Assembly (NCBI GenBank): GCA_036823195.1
Contig: DAISGI010000004.1
Location: 1 to 64,000 of the forward strand
Origin: UBA4874 sp002399435
Lineage (GTDB): Bacteria; Bacillota; Clostridia; Caldicoprobacterales; DTU083
DNA: 64,000 nt
Reading direction: 5' to 3'
Shown here: positions 54,532-62,789 of the stretch, piece by piece
Numbering within the stretch: position 1 is the first letter of the stretch
Layout: each line of letters begins with the position of its first letter
Made by a program: the position numbers and the translations under genes
The notes under the pieces: generated by a model
Database searches by the model: none
What the model was told of the DNA's origin: nothing
The model's input: only the letters and a program-made list of their open reading frames with translations

Positions 54532-54742
54532 CCCATCTCCTTTTTTTATCTGGCGCCTTTTCTTTCTGCTGATGTTCTTCGTTTTCTTTAGGCGGCCAGT
54601 TTATTTACACCGAAATTTCAAAACTCAGGGTTGATATTGCTGGCACCTGTCGTCACATGTTAAACGACCTACCTGTATCTCTTCTCCGTTTTCCCTTCTT
54701 TTCCTTTCTTTTTTCTCACTTTTCCCTTTACTCCCACTCCAT

Positions 54743-54794
54743 AAAAATGCCACGGAAGCATCGACATTTCCATAACATGCCGGTACTTCCGTGG
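54743..54794 (-). terminator. Strong terminator ending the candidate RNA
   Basis: Stem CCACGGAAG / CTTCCGTGG (54786-54794, 54750-54758), continued by an inner CGGCAT/ATGTCG helix with one G-U pair, followed on the minus strand by CATTTTTATG. Its design is like the ECF-leader terminator at 47464. Confidence 0.85.
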
Positions 54795-54954
54795 TAAGTT
54801 TATAAATTCAGAACGTAGGCACCCGAAGTCGTCTCGGACACCCCACTGATTCCTGTATGTGTCGGTCATCCGATCTCCGCAATCCAAATGGGCTCTATCA
54901 TAATTACATCGTAAGCGACTGGAGTGCCAAAAGTCCTGTATATAAGGAAGGATC
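54743..54954 (-). ncRNA. Candidate small RNA or long leader RNA, family not recognised
   Basis: A promoter (54961-54989) and a strong terminator (54743-54794) bracket about 212 nt with no convincing ORF: a 106-codon frame crosses it but has no ribosome site and odd composition. In the RNA sense a hairpin GGTGTCCGA...TTCGGGTGCC (54818-54842) and a short hairpin TCGG-ATGA-CCGA can be drawn before the terminator. It lies between the divergent URO-D gene and the lactonase gene. It does not contain T-box, TPP, SAM, THF or RNase P signatures known to me. It could be an attenuated leader of the lactonase-glxK operon, whose ATG is 212 nt further on. Confidence 0.5.
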
Positions 54955-54960
54955 ATTTCC

Positions 54961-54989
54961 ACAATATCCCATGAAGATCCCGTTGTCAA
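54961..54989 (-). promoter_or_regulatory. Sigma-A promoter of the candidate RNA
   Basis: -35 TTGACA (54984-54989), 17-nt spacer, -10 TATTGT (54961-54966), start near 54954. The upstream flank is A/T-rich (UP-element-like). The region 54990-55171 otherwise holds only the divergent gene's leader. Confidence 0.7.
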
Positions 54990-55171
54990 TCACCGGAGAA
55001 AATAAATAGATATAAATAAAAGATTACAAATTTTCTAAATAAAATAATATAAAATAGTAAGCTATTATGGTAAAGTTGAATTGCGAATAGTTAAGCTATT
55101 AGGTTTTGACGAGAATTTATCGAAAAATTTGGAAGCCCTGGCTTACTAAATAATATTTTAGGAGGAAAAAT

Positions 55172-56209
55172 ATGAATTCTCTGGAGAGAGTATCTTTAAT
55201 TCTTCAACACAAAGAAGCAGACCATGTCCCGGTTTACCCTCTTATCAATAGTATATCCCGAATCTATACAGGTATCGACTATGCGAAATGGTCCCAGGAT
55301 ACAGATCTATGCGCTGAATCTATTATTAGAGCCACCGATGACCTTGGAGTAGATGTTATATGCTCATTGGTAGACCTTTCTGTAGAAGCCGCCGACTTTG
55401 GCCAACCCGTAGAGTATCCTGAGAACGAAGCTGCCCGACCAGTTCACGGCTCCAGAGTTATAAAATCCATCGAAGAATACAAAAATGTAGAGCCGATAAA
55501 TCCAAGAAAAACTTCTAGGATGAGCGAACATATTCGTTTATGTGATTTGCTGATGAAGGCAAGGGGCAGGGAAAAGCCTGTGATCGCCTTTGTATTTGGC
55601 CCTTTAGGCATAGTTAGCATGATGAGGGGACAACAGGAAATGTTTATGGATATATTAGACGATCCTGATTCTGTACACATAGCATTGGAAGCAGTTACCC
55701 AAACCCTGATGGAATACTGCACAGCCCTAATGGAAACAGGAGTTCATGCGATAATGTTTGATACTCTATATGCATCCCAATCCATTATGAGCAAACAGAT
55801 GTGGGACGCTCTGGAAGGTCCATATATGGAGCGGCTGGCAAATCACATCCATAATAATGGAACAATGGTGATGGTCCATAATTGCGGAACTGGAATTTAT
55901 TTTGATGTACAAATGAAGAGAATGCGACCCCAAGCCATCTCCTTCCTCCATGTACCCGATGACTGCACATCTTATGCGGATACAAAGGAGAAGTATGGGG
56001 ATCAAACCACTCTTATAGGTTACATATCACCCAGTTTTGTCATGACTGCCAGTGATCATGAAGTGGAGGATGAATGTAAAAAAGAAATCGACACCATGAA
56101 AAAGGATGGCGGATTTATTCTGGCAACAGGATGTGAATATCCTGCAAACGCCAGTGCGGAGAACGCCAGGGTTATGATTAGAACAGCACAGACCTACGGA
56201 AGGTATTAA
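55172..56209 (+). CDS. URO-D-family methyltransferase with H-x-C...C zinc site (MtaA/CmuA-like)
   Basis: 345 residues of the uroporphyrinogen decarboxylase fold, in the branch that transfers methyl groups from a corrinoid protein. The zinc motif His236-x-Cys238 (MVHNCGT) and the distal Cys321 (TGCEYPANA) are intact, which separates it from true URO-D. ATG 55172 follows AGGAGG with a 6-nt spacer. It is divergent from, and outside, the corrinoid gene block at 59.8-64 kb, but the same family occurs twice more nearby. The likely acceptor is a thiol or a methyl carrier; the substrate is not known. Confidence 0.85.
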   Translation: MNSLERVSLILQHKEADHVPVYPLINSISRIYTGIDYAKWSQDTDLCAESIIRATDDLGVDVICSLVDLSVEAADFGQPVEYPENEAARPVHGSRVIKSIEEYKNVEPINPRKTSRMSEHIRLCDLLMKARGREKPVIAFVFGPLGIVSMMRGQQEMFMDILDDPDSVHIALEAVTQTLMEYCTALMETGVHAIMFDTLYASQSIMSKQMWDALEGPYMERLANHIHNNGTMVMVHNCGTGIYFDVQMKRMRPQAISFLHVPDDCTSYADTKEKYGDQTTLIGYISPSFVMTASDHEVEDECKKEIDTMKKDGGFILATGCEYPANASAENARVMIRTAQTYGRY

Positions 56210-56594
56210 TTAACCTGTTCTGGTGTACTCTCATTGTATTTAAGTTTAAATATGTATAGGTTTTTAAAATGTTCCATGATATTCCGGAAGAAACGGCAGT
56301 GATACCTGTAGCAAGACTAAAAAAGCGCAAAATCGGTCTCACAGACAGCGAAGAAAAACTTTGAAATCATTACTTCGCAAGAAGGAAACTTCCATGACAA
56401 TCGTAGCATATACCAGACGCTTCCAGATCTTGATGAGGCAGTTGTGTGCATGGACAAAAGCCTTATCAACTTTTAGGGAAAATCGGGAACCATTGCTTAT
56501 TTCACAGGATTGTGGATTAATTGCATTGAACTATTTGATACCGATTGGCACGCCAAGTGGTGTGAGGGAGGGAATAAACTCCCTCAGAACTTTG
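56210..56594. other. Intergenic stretch with decayed short frames
   Basis: Between the convergent URO-D-family genes. Two short frames, MFHDIPEETAVIPVARL (from 56269) and, shifted, FEIITSQEGNFHDNRSIYQ, read like remnants of one coding sequence broken by a frameshift near 56355. I cannot assign them. No hairpin terminator is evident. Confidence 0.3.
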
Positions 56595-57596
56595 CTAATT
56601 TCCTACTGCCTTGTAGGAATATTCCCTGAACAGCTCCATATAAATCCGATAATTCGCCAGAGATACTCCCGGAGGGGTTTGGTGATCCACAGAAGGAATA
56701 TAGCCGCCGGACTTCATAACAGGCAGTAGCCTTTCAAATTCAGCCCTCATTTCGTCCTTCCCTTTGGACATAACCATCTTATCATAGCCGCCCATCATAA
56801 GGAAATCAGGGTAATTCTTTCGGATTTGCTCAAGATCTACACCTGCCTGTCGCTCCAAAGGATAGACGCCTTCGATTCCGGCTTCCTGCAGCCATGGAAT
56901 CATGTCTGTTACATCGCCATCCGAATCCACAAAGACTTTGCTTCCCTGCTTTTTTATCGCAGGGATCACATACTGGTAATAGGGAAGCAGGAACTCCCGG
57001 TATAATTCGTGAGAAAGCATGGGGCCATGATTGTAGGACATGTCTTCTGCAAATCCCACCATATCCGGAACCAGAATACCGCATAATTCCTTTACCGCCC
57101 GAAGATTGAATTCTGCGAGATCCTCATTGATCCGATGCATCAGGCCAGGGTGGTCGTAAAAAGCATAAAAATGGTTCTCTATCCCCAGCAGGTTTCTGGG
57201 AAACCAAAAGAATCCGTCCAGCCAAAGGCGGAGGATCACTTCTCCCCTCTCATGTTTTTCCTTAAGCTCCATGGCGCTTTTTACCATATGATCCACACAT
57301 TCATCGGTATACAGGTACGGCCGGATCTTATCATAAGACTGCTCATCTGTAATGATGGGAGCACCATGACCAGCAGGGGAAGGACATTGCGCTGATCTCG
57401 GATTGGCGGAGATCAGCATCATCACATCCAGATCAAAATATTTCTGAGATTCTTCCAGCGTCATGCCCCCAGGCAACCCCTCGCCCATCCATCGGTCTGT
57501 GGTTTTATCCCACCATGCGGCCCACTCTACCATGGGCAACCGGTCATCCGGCTTTTCAAAGTTCAATACGCTCCGGAATCGGTCTCTTGATGTCAT
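56595..57596 (-). CDS. URO-D-family protein with DSDGD motif, probable corrinoid methyltransferase
   Basis: 333 residues, URO-D barrel. Instead of H-x-C it has FVDSDGDV, with SVDHQTPPGV near the C-terminus and GGYDK, a pattern shared with its neighbour at 57656. Conserved NHGPMLSHELYREFLLPYY and GIEGVYPLE. Such URO-D paralogues often accompany corrinoid proteins as methyl donors' enzymes; the reaction is not known. Start ATG 57596 (AAGGT 8 nt upstream); the frame to 57641 lies in the previous gene's intergenic space. Confidence 0.8.
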   Translation of the reverse strand: MTSRDRFRSVLNFEKPDDRLPMVEWAAWWDKTTDRWMGEGLPGGMTLEESQKYFDLDVMMLISANPRSAQCPSPAGHGAPIITDEQSYDKIRPYLYTDECVDHMVKSAMELKEKHERGEVILRLWLDGFFWFPRNLLGIENHFYAFYDHPGLMHRINEDLAEFNLRAVKELCGILVPDMVGFAEDMSYNHGPMLSHELYREFLLPYYQYVIPAIKKQGSKVFVDSDGDVTDMIPWLQEAGIEGVYPLERQAGVDLEQIRKNYPDFLMMGGYDKMVMSKGKDEMRAEFERLLPVMKSGGYIPSVDHQTPPGVSLANYRIYMELFREYSYKAVGN

Positions 57597-57655
57597 ATAA
57601 TTCAACCTTCTCTCTACAGGAGATGTATGGGGGTTCACCACTGACTTCGGAAAAA

Positions 57656-58777
57656 TTAAGCTAACCCAAACATCTTCTCTTTTAGATCCAAATAATATAG
57701 ATAATCCTCAGGCTTTACATTGGGAGGACAACGGTGATCACAGAAAGGGATATAGCCTCCCCGCTCCACTAAGGGTACGAGGGTTTCCATATAGGCTTTG
57801 ATAGCCTCAGGGCCTTTGCCTAGCTGTATTTTGTCCACACCACCCATTATCCGCAGGTCTTTTCCATATTCGTTCAGCAGTTCTGCCGGATGAGAACAAC
57901 CGTTTACTTCAAAGGGAAACAGACAGTTGATACCGCCTTCCATTAAATAAGGCAAAATTGGTCTAACATCACCATCACAGTCGGTATACCATAGATCAAT
58001 TCCAGCCTCATCCAGTTTCTTTCGTATCCGTTTATATCTTGGCATTACTACATTTTTAAAGAAATCCACGGTTACAATGGGCCCATTTTTAAAGCAGATA
58101 TCCTCCCACCCCGATGCAAAATCAAAATCAATATAGGGAAGGACTTGATCCAGGAAATCCTCTACCAGCAGACAGCAAGTTTCAACCATATCCTCCACCA
58201 TATCCGGATAATCAAAACAGGCATAGGCCAACCCTTCAAAGGTGAGCATATCCCGAATCTTACCGATCATGGAACCACAATCCACTCCCAGGGGATAGTC
58301 CCGATCAGCGGGATGGGCTTTTTTAATAGCTTCTATATCCACCTTCCTGGATGGATGGTCTCTGTTAAAACGTTCCTCTTTACATTTCTTCCAATCTTCT
58401 GGGGTCACAATGGTAGCTTTTATATAATGAGGAATGGTATCGTGACCATTTTTGGGAACCTCTGCCAATAGCCCATCCCCATTGATCATGATATATGTAG
58501 TTTCCGTTTCATCCACTATTTTAGATTCAAAAGGAGGGGACATCCAAACCCTTCCCCCAACTACCGATATTCTATCAAAATTAAAGAAGGTATCGGCCTC
58601 ATGGTTATTGGTAATACTATTTTCTGCAAACAAAGGCCATTCTTTGAAATTCTCATCCCAGTAACCAAACTCCATGTTGAAGCAACGATCTACTGGTTTA
58701 TAGTGCATTTGATTGTGAAAGCGTTCCCTGTCGGTCATAGTACCCTTCCACTTAGGTCTGCAAGGCATAATATCCAT
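57656..58777 (-). CDS. URO-D-family protein with DCDGD motif, probable corrinoid methyltransferase
   Basis: 373 residues. Same layout as the downstream gene: TDCDGDV, MGGVDK and FCDHRCPPNV, plus FKNGPIVTVDFFKNVVMPRY. The additional Cys in DCDGD and DHRCPP may bind a metal. Start ATG 58777 with AAGGGG 8 nt upstream; the in-frame MTDRERF at 58738 matches relatives and is an alternative. It is followed after 59 nt by its paralogue, so the two may form a pair for one substrate. Divergent AraC regulator upstream. Confidence 0.82.
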   Translation of the reverse strand: MDIMPCRPKWKGTMTDRERFHNQMHYKPVDRCFNMEFGYWDENFKEWPLFAENSITNNHEADTFFNFDRISVVGGRVWMSPPFESKIVDETETTYIMINGDGLLAEVPKNGHDTIPHYIKATIVTPEDWKKCKEERFNRDHPSRKVDIEAIKKAHPADRDYPLGVDCGSMIGKIRDMLTFEGLAYACFDYPDMVEDMVETCCLLVEDFLDQVLPYIDFDFASGWEDICFKNGPIVTVDFFKNVVMPRYKRIRKKLDEAGIDLWYTDCDGDVRPILPYLMEGGINCLFPFEVNGCSHPAELLNEYGKDLRIMGGVDKIQLGKGPEAIKAYMETLVPLVERGGYIPFCDHRCPPNVKPEDYLYYLDLKEKMFGLA

Positions 58778-58875
58778 TTAGAAACCCCTTTTCGTTTAGA
58801 TGATTTTTTGTAGAAGGTACAAAGGCTATCAAGCGATCTTTTTAAATATTTATCCTTTTGATGCCCGGATCATTA

Positions 58876-58937
58876 TGCTATAATTGTATCATAAAAAATA
58901 GAGATGTCACTGTACTATATTGATAAAATATAGTACA
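58876..58937 (+). promoter_or_regulatory. Extended -10 promoter and 10-bp-arm palindrome before an AraC gene
   Basis: TGCTATAAT (58876-58884) is an extended -10 box reading right. Downstream lies a perfect inverted repeat TGTACTATAT / ATATAGTACA (58911-58920, 58928-58937) with a 7-nt spacer, 22 nt before the AraC ATG and inside the predicted leader. It may bind a repressor or be autoregulatory, and could also act on the divergent URO-D gene. Confidence 0.6.
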
Positions 58938-58959
58938 ATGTTGCTATGGGGAGATAAGG

Positions 58960-59814
58960 ATGTTGCAGTCAGTATTAAGTATAAGAAAAGATTCCTGGAG
59001 CATTGACTATACACCTGGCATCATGGCTAGATCCATGTTTTTCTATGTACAATCAACCGGACACTTTAACTGTAAGCCTGAATATATGACAGACAGGCAA
59101 GATTATAATACCATGTTACTTATCTACACATTAAATGGCAAAGGTTATCTAAGGTATAGAGATCAGACTTATATTTTAAATCCCGGTCAGGGATTCCTGA
59201 TCGACTGTATGGATCATCAGTATTATAGCCCATACAAAAATGGGGATTGGGATTTTAAGTGGCTTCATTTCAATGGATGTGAGAGCAGAAGCTATTTTGA
59301 GAGAATTTATGAGAACCATGGCCCTGTATTTGAGTTAGATTCCAATAGTATTATCCCGGGGCATATGGAAGAGATCACCAGGATGATAAAGGAAAGGGAT
59401 TACAGGATCGATGCAATTAGCTCTTCAAGAATAGTAGATATGCTAACCGAGCTTCTCCTGGATCATTATAAAAGTGGGCAAAGTACCTCAGATGCCCCCG
59501 ATTTTATTAGGCAGGCCATTATAAGAATGGAAGATGAATTCAGCTTAACCATAAACTTAGATACATTGGCAAGTCAGGTAGGGGTCAGTAAATATCATCT
59601 TTCTCGGGTTTTTAAGAAGTATACCGGATATAGTCCCTATGAATATGTCTTAAATTATAGGTTAAGCCAATCCAAAAGCCTTCTAAAATCCACTGACTTA
59701 CCAGTATACACAATCGCAGATAAGGTGGGATTTGATAGCAGCAGTCATTTTATTAAACTGTTTCGAAAGCATGAGGGAATCACACCCTTAAAGTTTAGGG
59801 AATATTGGAGGTAA
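58960..59814 (+). CDS. AraC-family regulator with cupin sensor domain
   Basis: 284 residues. Cupin-like N-terminal half (TLNGKGYLRYRDQTY, NPGQGFLIDCMDHQYY, about 50-100) and C-terminal AraC domain (DTLASQVGVSKYHLSRVFKK, YTIADKVGFDSSSHFIKLFR). ATG 58960 with GGAG 6 nt upstream. It is divergent from the URO-D-family gene pair, so probably controls it. Distinct from the PocR-type AraC regulator at 61298, so the locus has two sensors. Confidence 0.9.
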   Translation: MLQSVLSIRKDSWSIDYTPGIMARSMFFYVQSTGHFNCKPEYMTDRQDYNTMLLIYTLNGKGYLRYRDQTYILNPGQGFLIDCMDHQYYSPYKNGDWDFKWLHFNGCESRSYFERIYENHGPVFELDSNSIIPGHMEEITRMIKERDYRIDAISSSRIVDMLTELLLDHYKSGQSTSDAPDFIRQAIIRMEDEFSLTINLDTLASQVGVSKYHLSRVFKKYTGYSPYEYVLNYRLSQSKSLLKSTDLPVYTIADKVGFDSSSHFIKLFRKHEGITPLKFREYWR

Positions 59815-59859
59815 AATAGCCATTCCCTATGCCACTCATGGTAAAGATTAAGGGATCGT

Positions 59860-60552
59860 TTATCTTTTTTTCAAACTATATTTCTCCTCATACAGATGCT
59901 CCTTATACTCAGCTCTGCGATTGGGACAGTTCTTTCCAGGACATAACTGACAGTTCTCAAAATCGGATTCTGTTTGAAACAGGATACCCGACGCAGACTT
60001 CATTGGAATCATCAGACAACTGTCGGTGAGCTCAACTCCTATCGCATTCTGAACATCCCCCAATATACGGAAAAGTTCCTTCTGCTGCCCGATAGGCCAA
60101 TCTTCCAGAGATCCTGGGTTCATTGACCTGGACTTACCGATATGATAATTCTCCTCAATATGTCTGCGGATCTGATTCCTTGCCGTTTCAAGTGCCATTT
60201 CCATTATGGTACCGGCCCAATATTTATCCAAAATATCGTCCATTCCTTCTGCCCATTCATGAAGTTCCCTGCCGCAAGTGGCCACATGGGGAAATACCCT
60301 ATCGATCTTGTCGAAATTGACCCGCATAACGCGGCTTGTCAGCTTCACTCCGTCTACAACAACATAATCATTTTCCTTGCCGTCAATGTAAGACAGGGTA
60401 TAGAGCGCTCTGGGCTTTCCTATGGCTTCTGCTTTATTGATCAGCGCCAGTACCCGCTCCCCGTCTTCCCCTGCGGGATCGATGTGTATTTTTTGAAAAA
60501 GACGGTTTTTATCTATCTTGAATTCGATATCGTCCAATATTGTGTGAGCCAT
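59860..60552 (-). CDS. MetH-activation-domain-like protein of the corrinoid locus
   Basis: 230 residues with the vitamin B12-dependent methionine synthase activation fold: SRSMNPGSLEDWPIGQQKELF, GVELTDSCLMIPMKSASG, then a Cys-rich tail (NCQLCPGKNCPNR). In anaerobes such proteins accompany corrinoid methyltransferases and may help reactivate the corrinoid, or bind SAM. The CxxC-x4-CPN motif could bind a metal or cluster. Start ATG 60552 with GGGAGGA upstream. Third gene of the regulator-corrinoid-activation operon (order 62632 to 59860). Confidence 0.85.
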   Translation of the reverse strand: MAHTILDDIEFKIDKNRLFQKIHIDPAGEDGERVLALINKAEAIGKPRALYTLSYIDGKENDYVVVDGVKLTSRVMRVNFDKIDRVFPHVATCGRELHEWAEGMDDILDKYWAGTIMEMALETARNQIRRHIEENYHIGKSRSMNPGSLEDWPIGQQKELFRILGDVQNAIGVELTDSCLMIPMKSASGILFQTESDFENCQLCPGKNCPNRRAEYKEHLYEEKYSLKKR

Positions 60553-60659
60553 AATCTTCCTCCCATCCAATGATCCGCCACAGCTACAAAGCGAAAAAAT
60601 GGTACGAAGTATGCTCTTCCCGTACCATTTTTCCACAAAACGTTATAAAACTTGATTCA

Positions 60660-61298
60660 TTAAGCACTGGCACAAACCCTTGCTGCCTCTTCCGCTGCTG
60701 ATGCTGCATCGGGCGTGTAGATATCAGCGCCTATGCTCTTACAGAAATTATCGGTTACAGGTGCACCACCCACCATAATGGTAACCTGATCCCTTATTCC
60801 CGACTCCTTTGCTGTCTCAACTACATTCTTCATTTCAGTCATAGTAGTGGTAAGCAGTGCAGAGCAAGCGATGATCTGTGCATTGTTCTCCTTAGCTGCC
60901 TCAACAAACTTCTCAGGGGATACATCAATGCCCAAATCGATTACTTCCAAACCTCTCCCTTCCATCATCATCCTTACCAGGTTTTTACCTATATCATGAA
61001 GATCTCCCTTTACGGTGCCAAGTACTACCTTACCTTTCGACTCAACACCGGTCTGAGTAAGAATGGGCTTTAAAACTTCCATTCCGGCATACATAGCCCT
61101 GGCAGCGATAAGCACTTCGGGTACGTAAACCTCATTGTTTTTAAACTTCTCACCTATTATACCCATGCCGTCCAGAAGTCCATGATCTAGAATGCTTTTA
61201 GGATCCATCCCCTCATCTATGGCTTTTTGAACCAATTCTTTAACATTCTTTGCTCTTCCCTGTTGTAGGAATCCAGAAATCTCACTTAATAAATCCAT
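60660..61298 (-). CDS. Corrinoid (cobalamin-binding) methyl-carrier protein, MtbC/MtgC-like
   Basis: 212 residues. N-terminal helical B12-binding cap (to about residue 85), then the cobalamin domain with the base-off motif Asp99-x-His101-x-x-Gly104 (GDLHDIGKN), ACSALLTTTM and VGGAPV. It carries methyl groups between a substrate methyltransferase and an acceptor enzyme. The start overlaps the stop of the PocR-type regulator (TAATG), so the two are translationally coupled. AGGAGG site 6 nt upstream. It is the only corrinoid protein in the window and must serve all three URO-D-family enzymes if they are functionally linked. Confidence 0.94.
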   Translation of the reverse strand: MDLLSEISGFLQQGRAKNVKELVQKAIDEGMDPKSILDHGLLDGMGIIGEKFKNNEVYVPEVLIAARAMYAGMEVLKPILTQTGVESKGKVVLGTVKGDLHDIGKNLVRMMMEGRGLEVIDLGIDVSPEKFVEAAKENNAQIIACSALLTTTMTEMKNVVETAKESGIRDQVTIMVGGAPVTDNFCKSIGADIYTPDAASAAEEAARVCASA

Positions 61299-62632
61299 TA
61301 TTCCGCCTCCTGAAAGTTATACTTCCCCCTGGTGTACCTGAATTTACCAGGGGTAACACCCACAATCTTTTTAAATACCTTGGAAAAATAGCTTTGATCT
61401 TCATAACCTACCATATTAGAGACATCCACAAGATTTATGTTATCGTTTCGTAATAATTGTTTACTTCGCTCCACTCTAATGTGGTTTACATAAGTATTAA
61501 AATTACACTTCATATCGTCCTTAAATATCTTGCTAAAGTAGGATGGGCTCAAATATACATGCGAAGCTACCTCCTCCAGTGTAATTTTTTTCATGTAATT
61601 CTGTTTGATATAACCAACTGCTTTATATATCACATCCACATGTTTGATGTCCTTTAAATTAAATACGCAGTCTGTAAACCTGATCATTATCTTGGATAGC
61701 CAGTAAGTCAGCTCTTCTACAGTATTAAAGTTGTGGATGGTATTTAAATATTTATAGTTCAGCCCAAATATCTGTTCCACATCGGCACCCCCTTCCAGAG
61801 CTGCACGGGAAAGAAGAACGATGAGCTCCAAAATCCTTGCTCTTATGGTCTCAAAGTCCCCGCCACTGGAAAAGAAAATATGTCCCAGCACTTCGTTGAG
61901 AATGGTTTGAGAACCCTTTTTATCCCCCTTTGCAATGCAGGATAGCAGTTCCTTTTCCTTCTCAAAGGGGTAAGAGGAAATACCGGACTGTTTTTCATCC
62001 ATGGCCTTTATCTTATGAATGTACCCAGATATATCGGATTGATTATGGTAGAATTCCGTCCTATCCAAATATTGTAAATACTCTGCATCCGATATATGCG
62101 ATAGTTGGGAAGCTACCATAAATAAAAGCTCTGACAGGCTGGTAACCTTATCGGGTGGAATTACTGGAATAGACTTTAAATTTTCCATTAACTGATCCAG
62201 ATGTTCCTCTTTGATATGATTTTTTAACAGGAGATCATCCAATAGAAAATCATCAGCTTCCACCATTAAACCAGGTCCGCATAATAGATATCCTCTGACC
62301 ATTCCCTCCAAAGTTATAGGCGAAGCCCAATGTACCAGACCAAACGGACAGAAAAAAATATATTTTCCTTCAAATCTCTCCGATTGATAGCCGCCGTATA
62401 GATGAACTTTTTCGCAGTAATCTCCTTCACAGTCCAAAAGTTCCCGAACCTGCCTGCAAAACTTACAACCAGTTCCTGAATCTCCGATGCTATAGACAAG
62501 GGCGCCTCTGCTATCGATGATACTTGTTCCTACTCCGGCAACTCTTCCATAGTGTTCTATCGCTTTAGCTGCCTTTTCTATATCAAAACCCATGTCATTC
62601 CCTACTTTTACTGCTTCATTCCAATAAGTCAT
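61298..62632 (-). CDS. AraC-family regulator with PocR sensor domain
   Basis: 444 residues. The N-terminal PocR domain (about 20-170) has Cys56, Cys59, Cys68, Cys73 and Cys95 (GCKFCRQV, CEGDYCEKV, FFCPFGLVHW), which bind a metal or small ligand in relatives that sense one-carbon or alcohol compounds. C-terminal AraC motif (LEEVASHVYLSPSYFSKIFK, LVDVSNMVGYEDQSYFSKVFK). ATG 62632 with AGGAAG 9 nt upstream. First gene in a unit regulator-corrinoid protein, so it probably autoregulates and induces methyl transfer in response to the methyl donor. Confidence 0.9.
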   Translation of the reverse strand: MTYWNEAVKVGNDMGFDIEKAAKAIEHYGRVAGVGTSIIDSRGALVYSIGDSGTGCKFCRQVRELLDCEGDYCEKVHLYGGYQSERFEGKYIFFCPFGLVHWASPITLEGMVRGYLLCGPGLMVEADDFLLDDLLLKNHIKEEHLDQLMENLKSIPVIPPDKVTSLSELLFMVASQLSHISDAEYLQYLDRTEFYHNQSDISGYIHKIKAMDEKQSGISSYPFEKEKELLSCIAKGDKKGSQTILNEVLGHIFFSSGGDFETIRARILELIVLLSRAALEGGADVEQIFGLNYKYLNTIHNFNTVEELTYWLSKIMIRFTDCVFNLKDIKHVDVIYKAVGYIKQNYMKKITLEEVASHVYLSPSYFSKIFKDDMKCNFNTYVNHIRVERSKQLLRNDNINLVDVSNMVGYEDQSYFSKVFKKIVGVTPGKFRYTRGKYNFQEAE

Positions 62633-62789
62633 GATATCACGCTTCCTGCAATTTGATTCAGTCTACTAATCTATTATATTAAGAAGAAACGTATAAGTAA
62701 ATAGACAACAGGTATTACTCTTTTATGATACCATGCTATCCCTTTCCGGTATTGAAAAATCTTAATATTATTTGTACTTTATAGCTCTT

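Noticed and set aside
54743..54954. 6S RNA
   Set aside because: The hairpins I can draw are separate, not a single long rod with a central bubble; size alone is not enough.
54669..54989. 106-codon frame over the candidate RNA
   Set aside because: No ribosome site, basic low-complexity tail from the purine tract, and it crosses a strong terminator.
56361..56729. 122-codon plus-strand frame
   Set aside because: Overlaps the end of the minus-strand URO-D gene, has no ribosome site and no recognisable motif.
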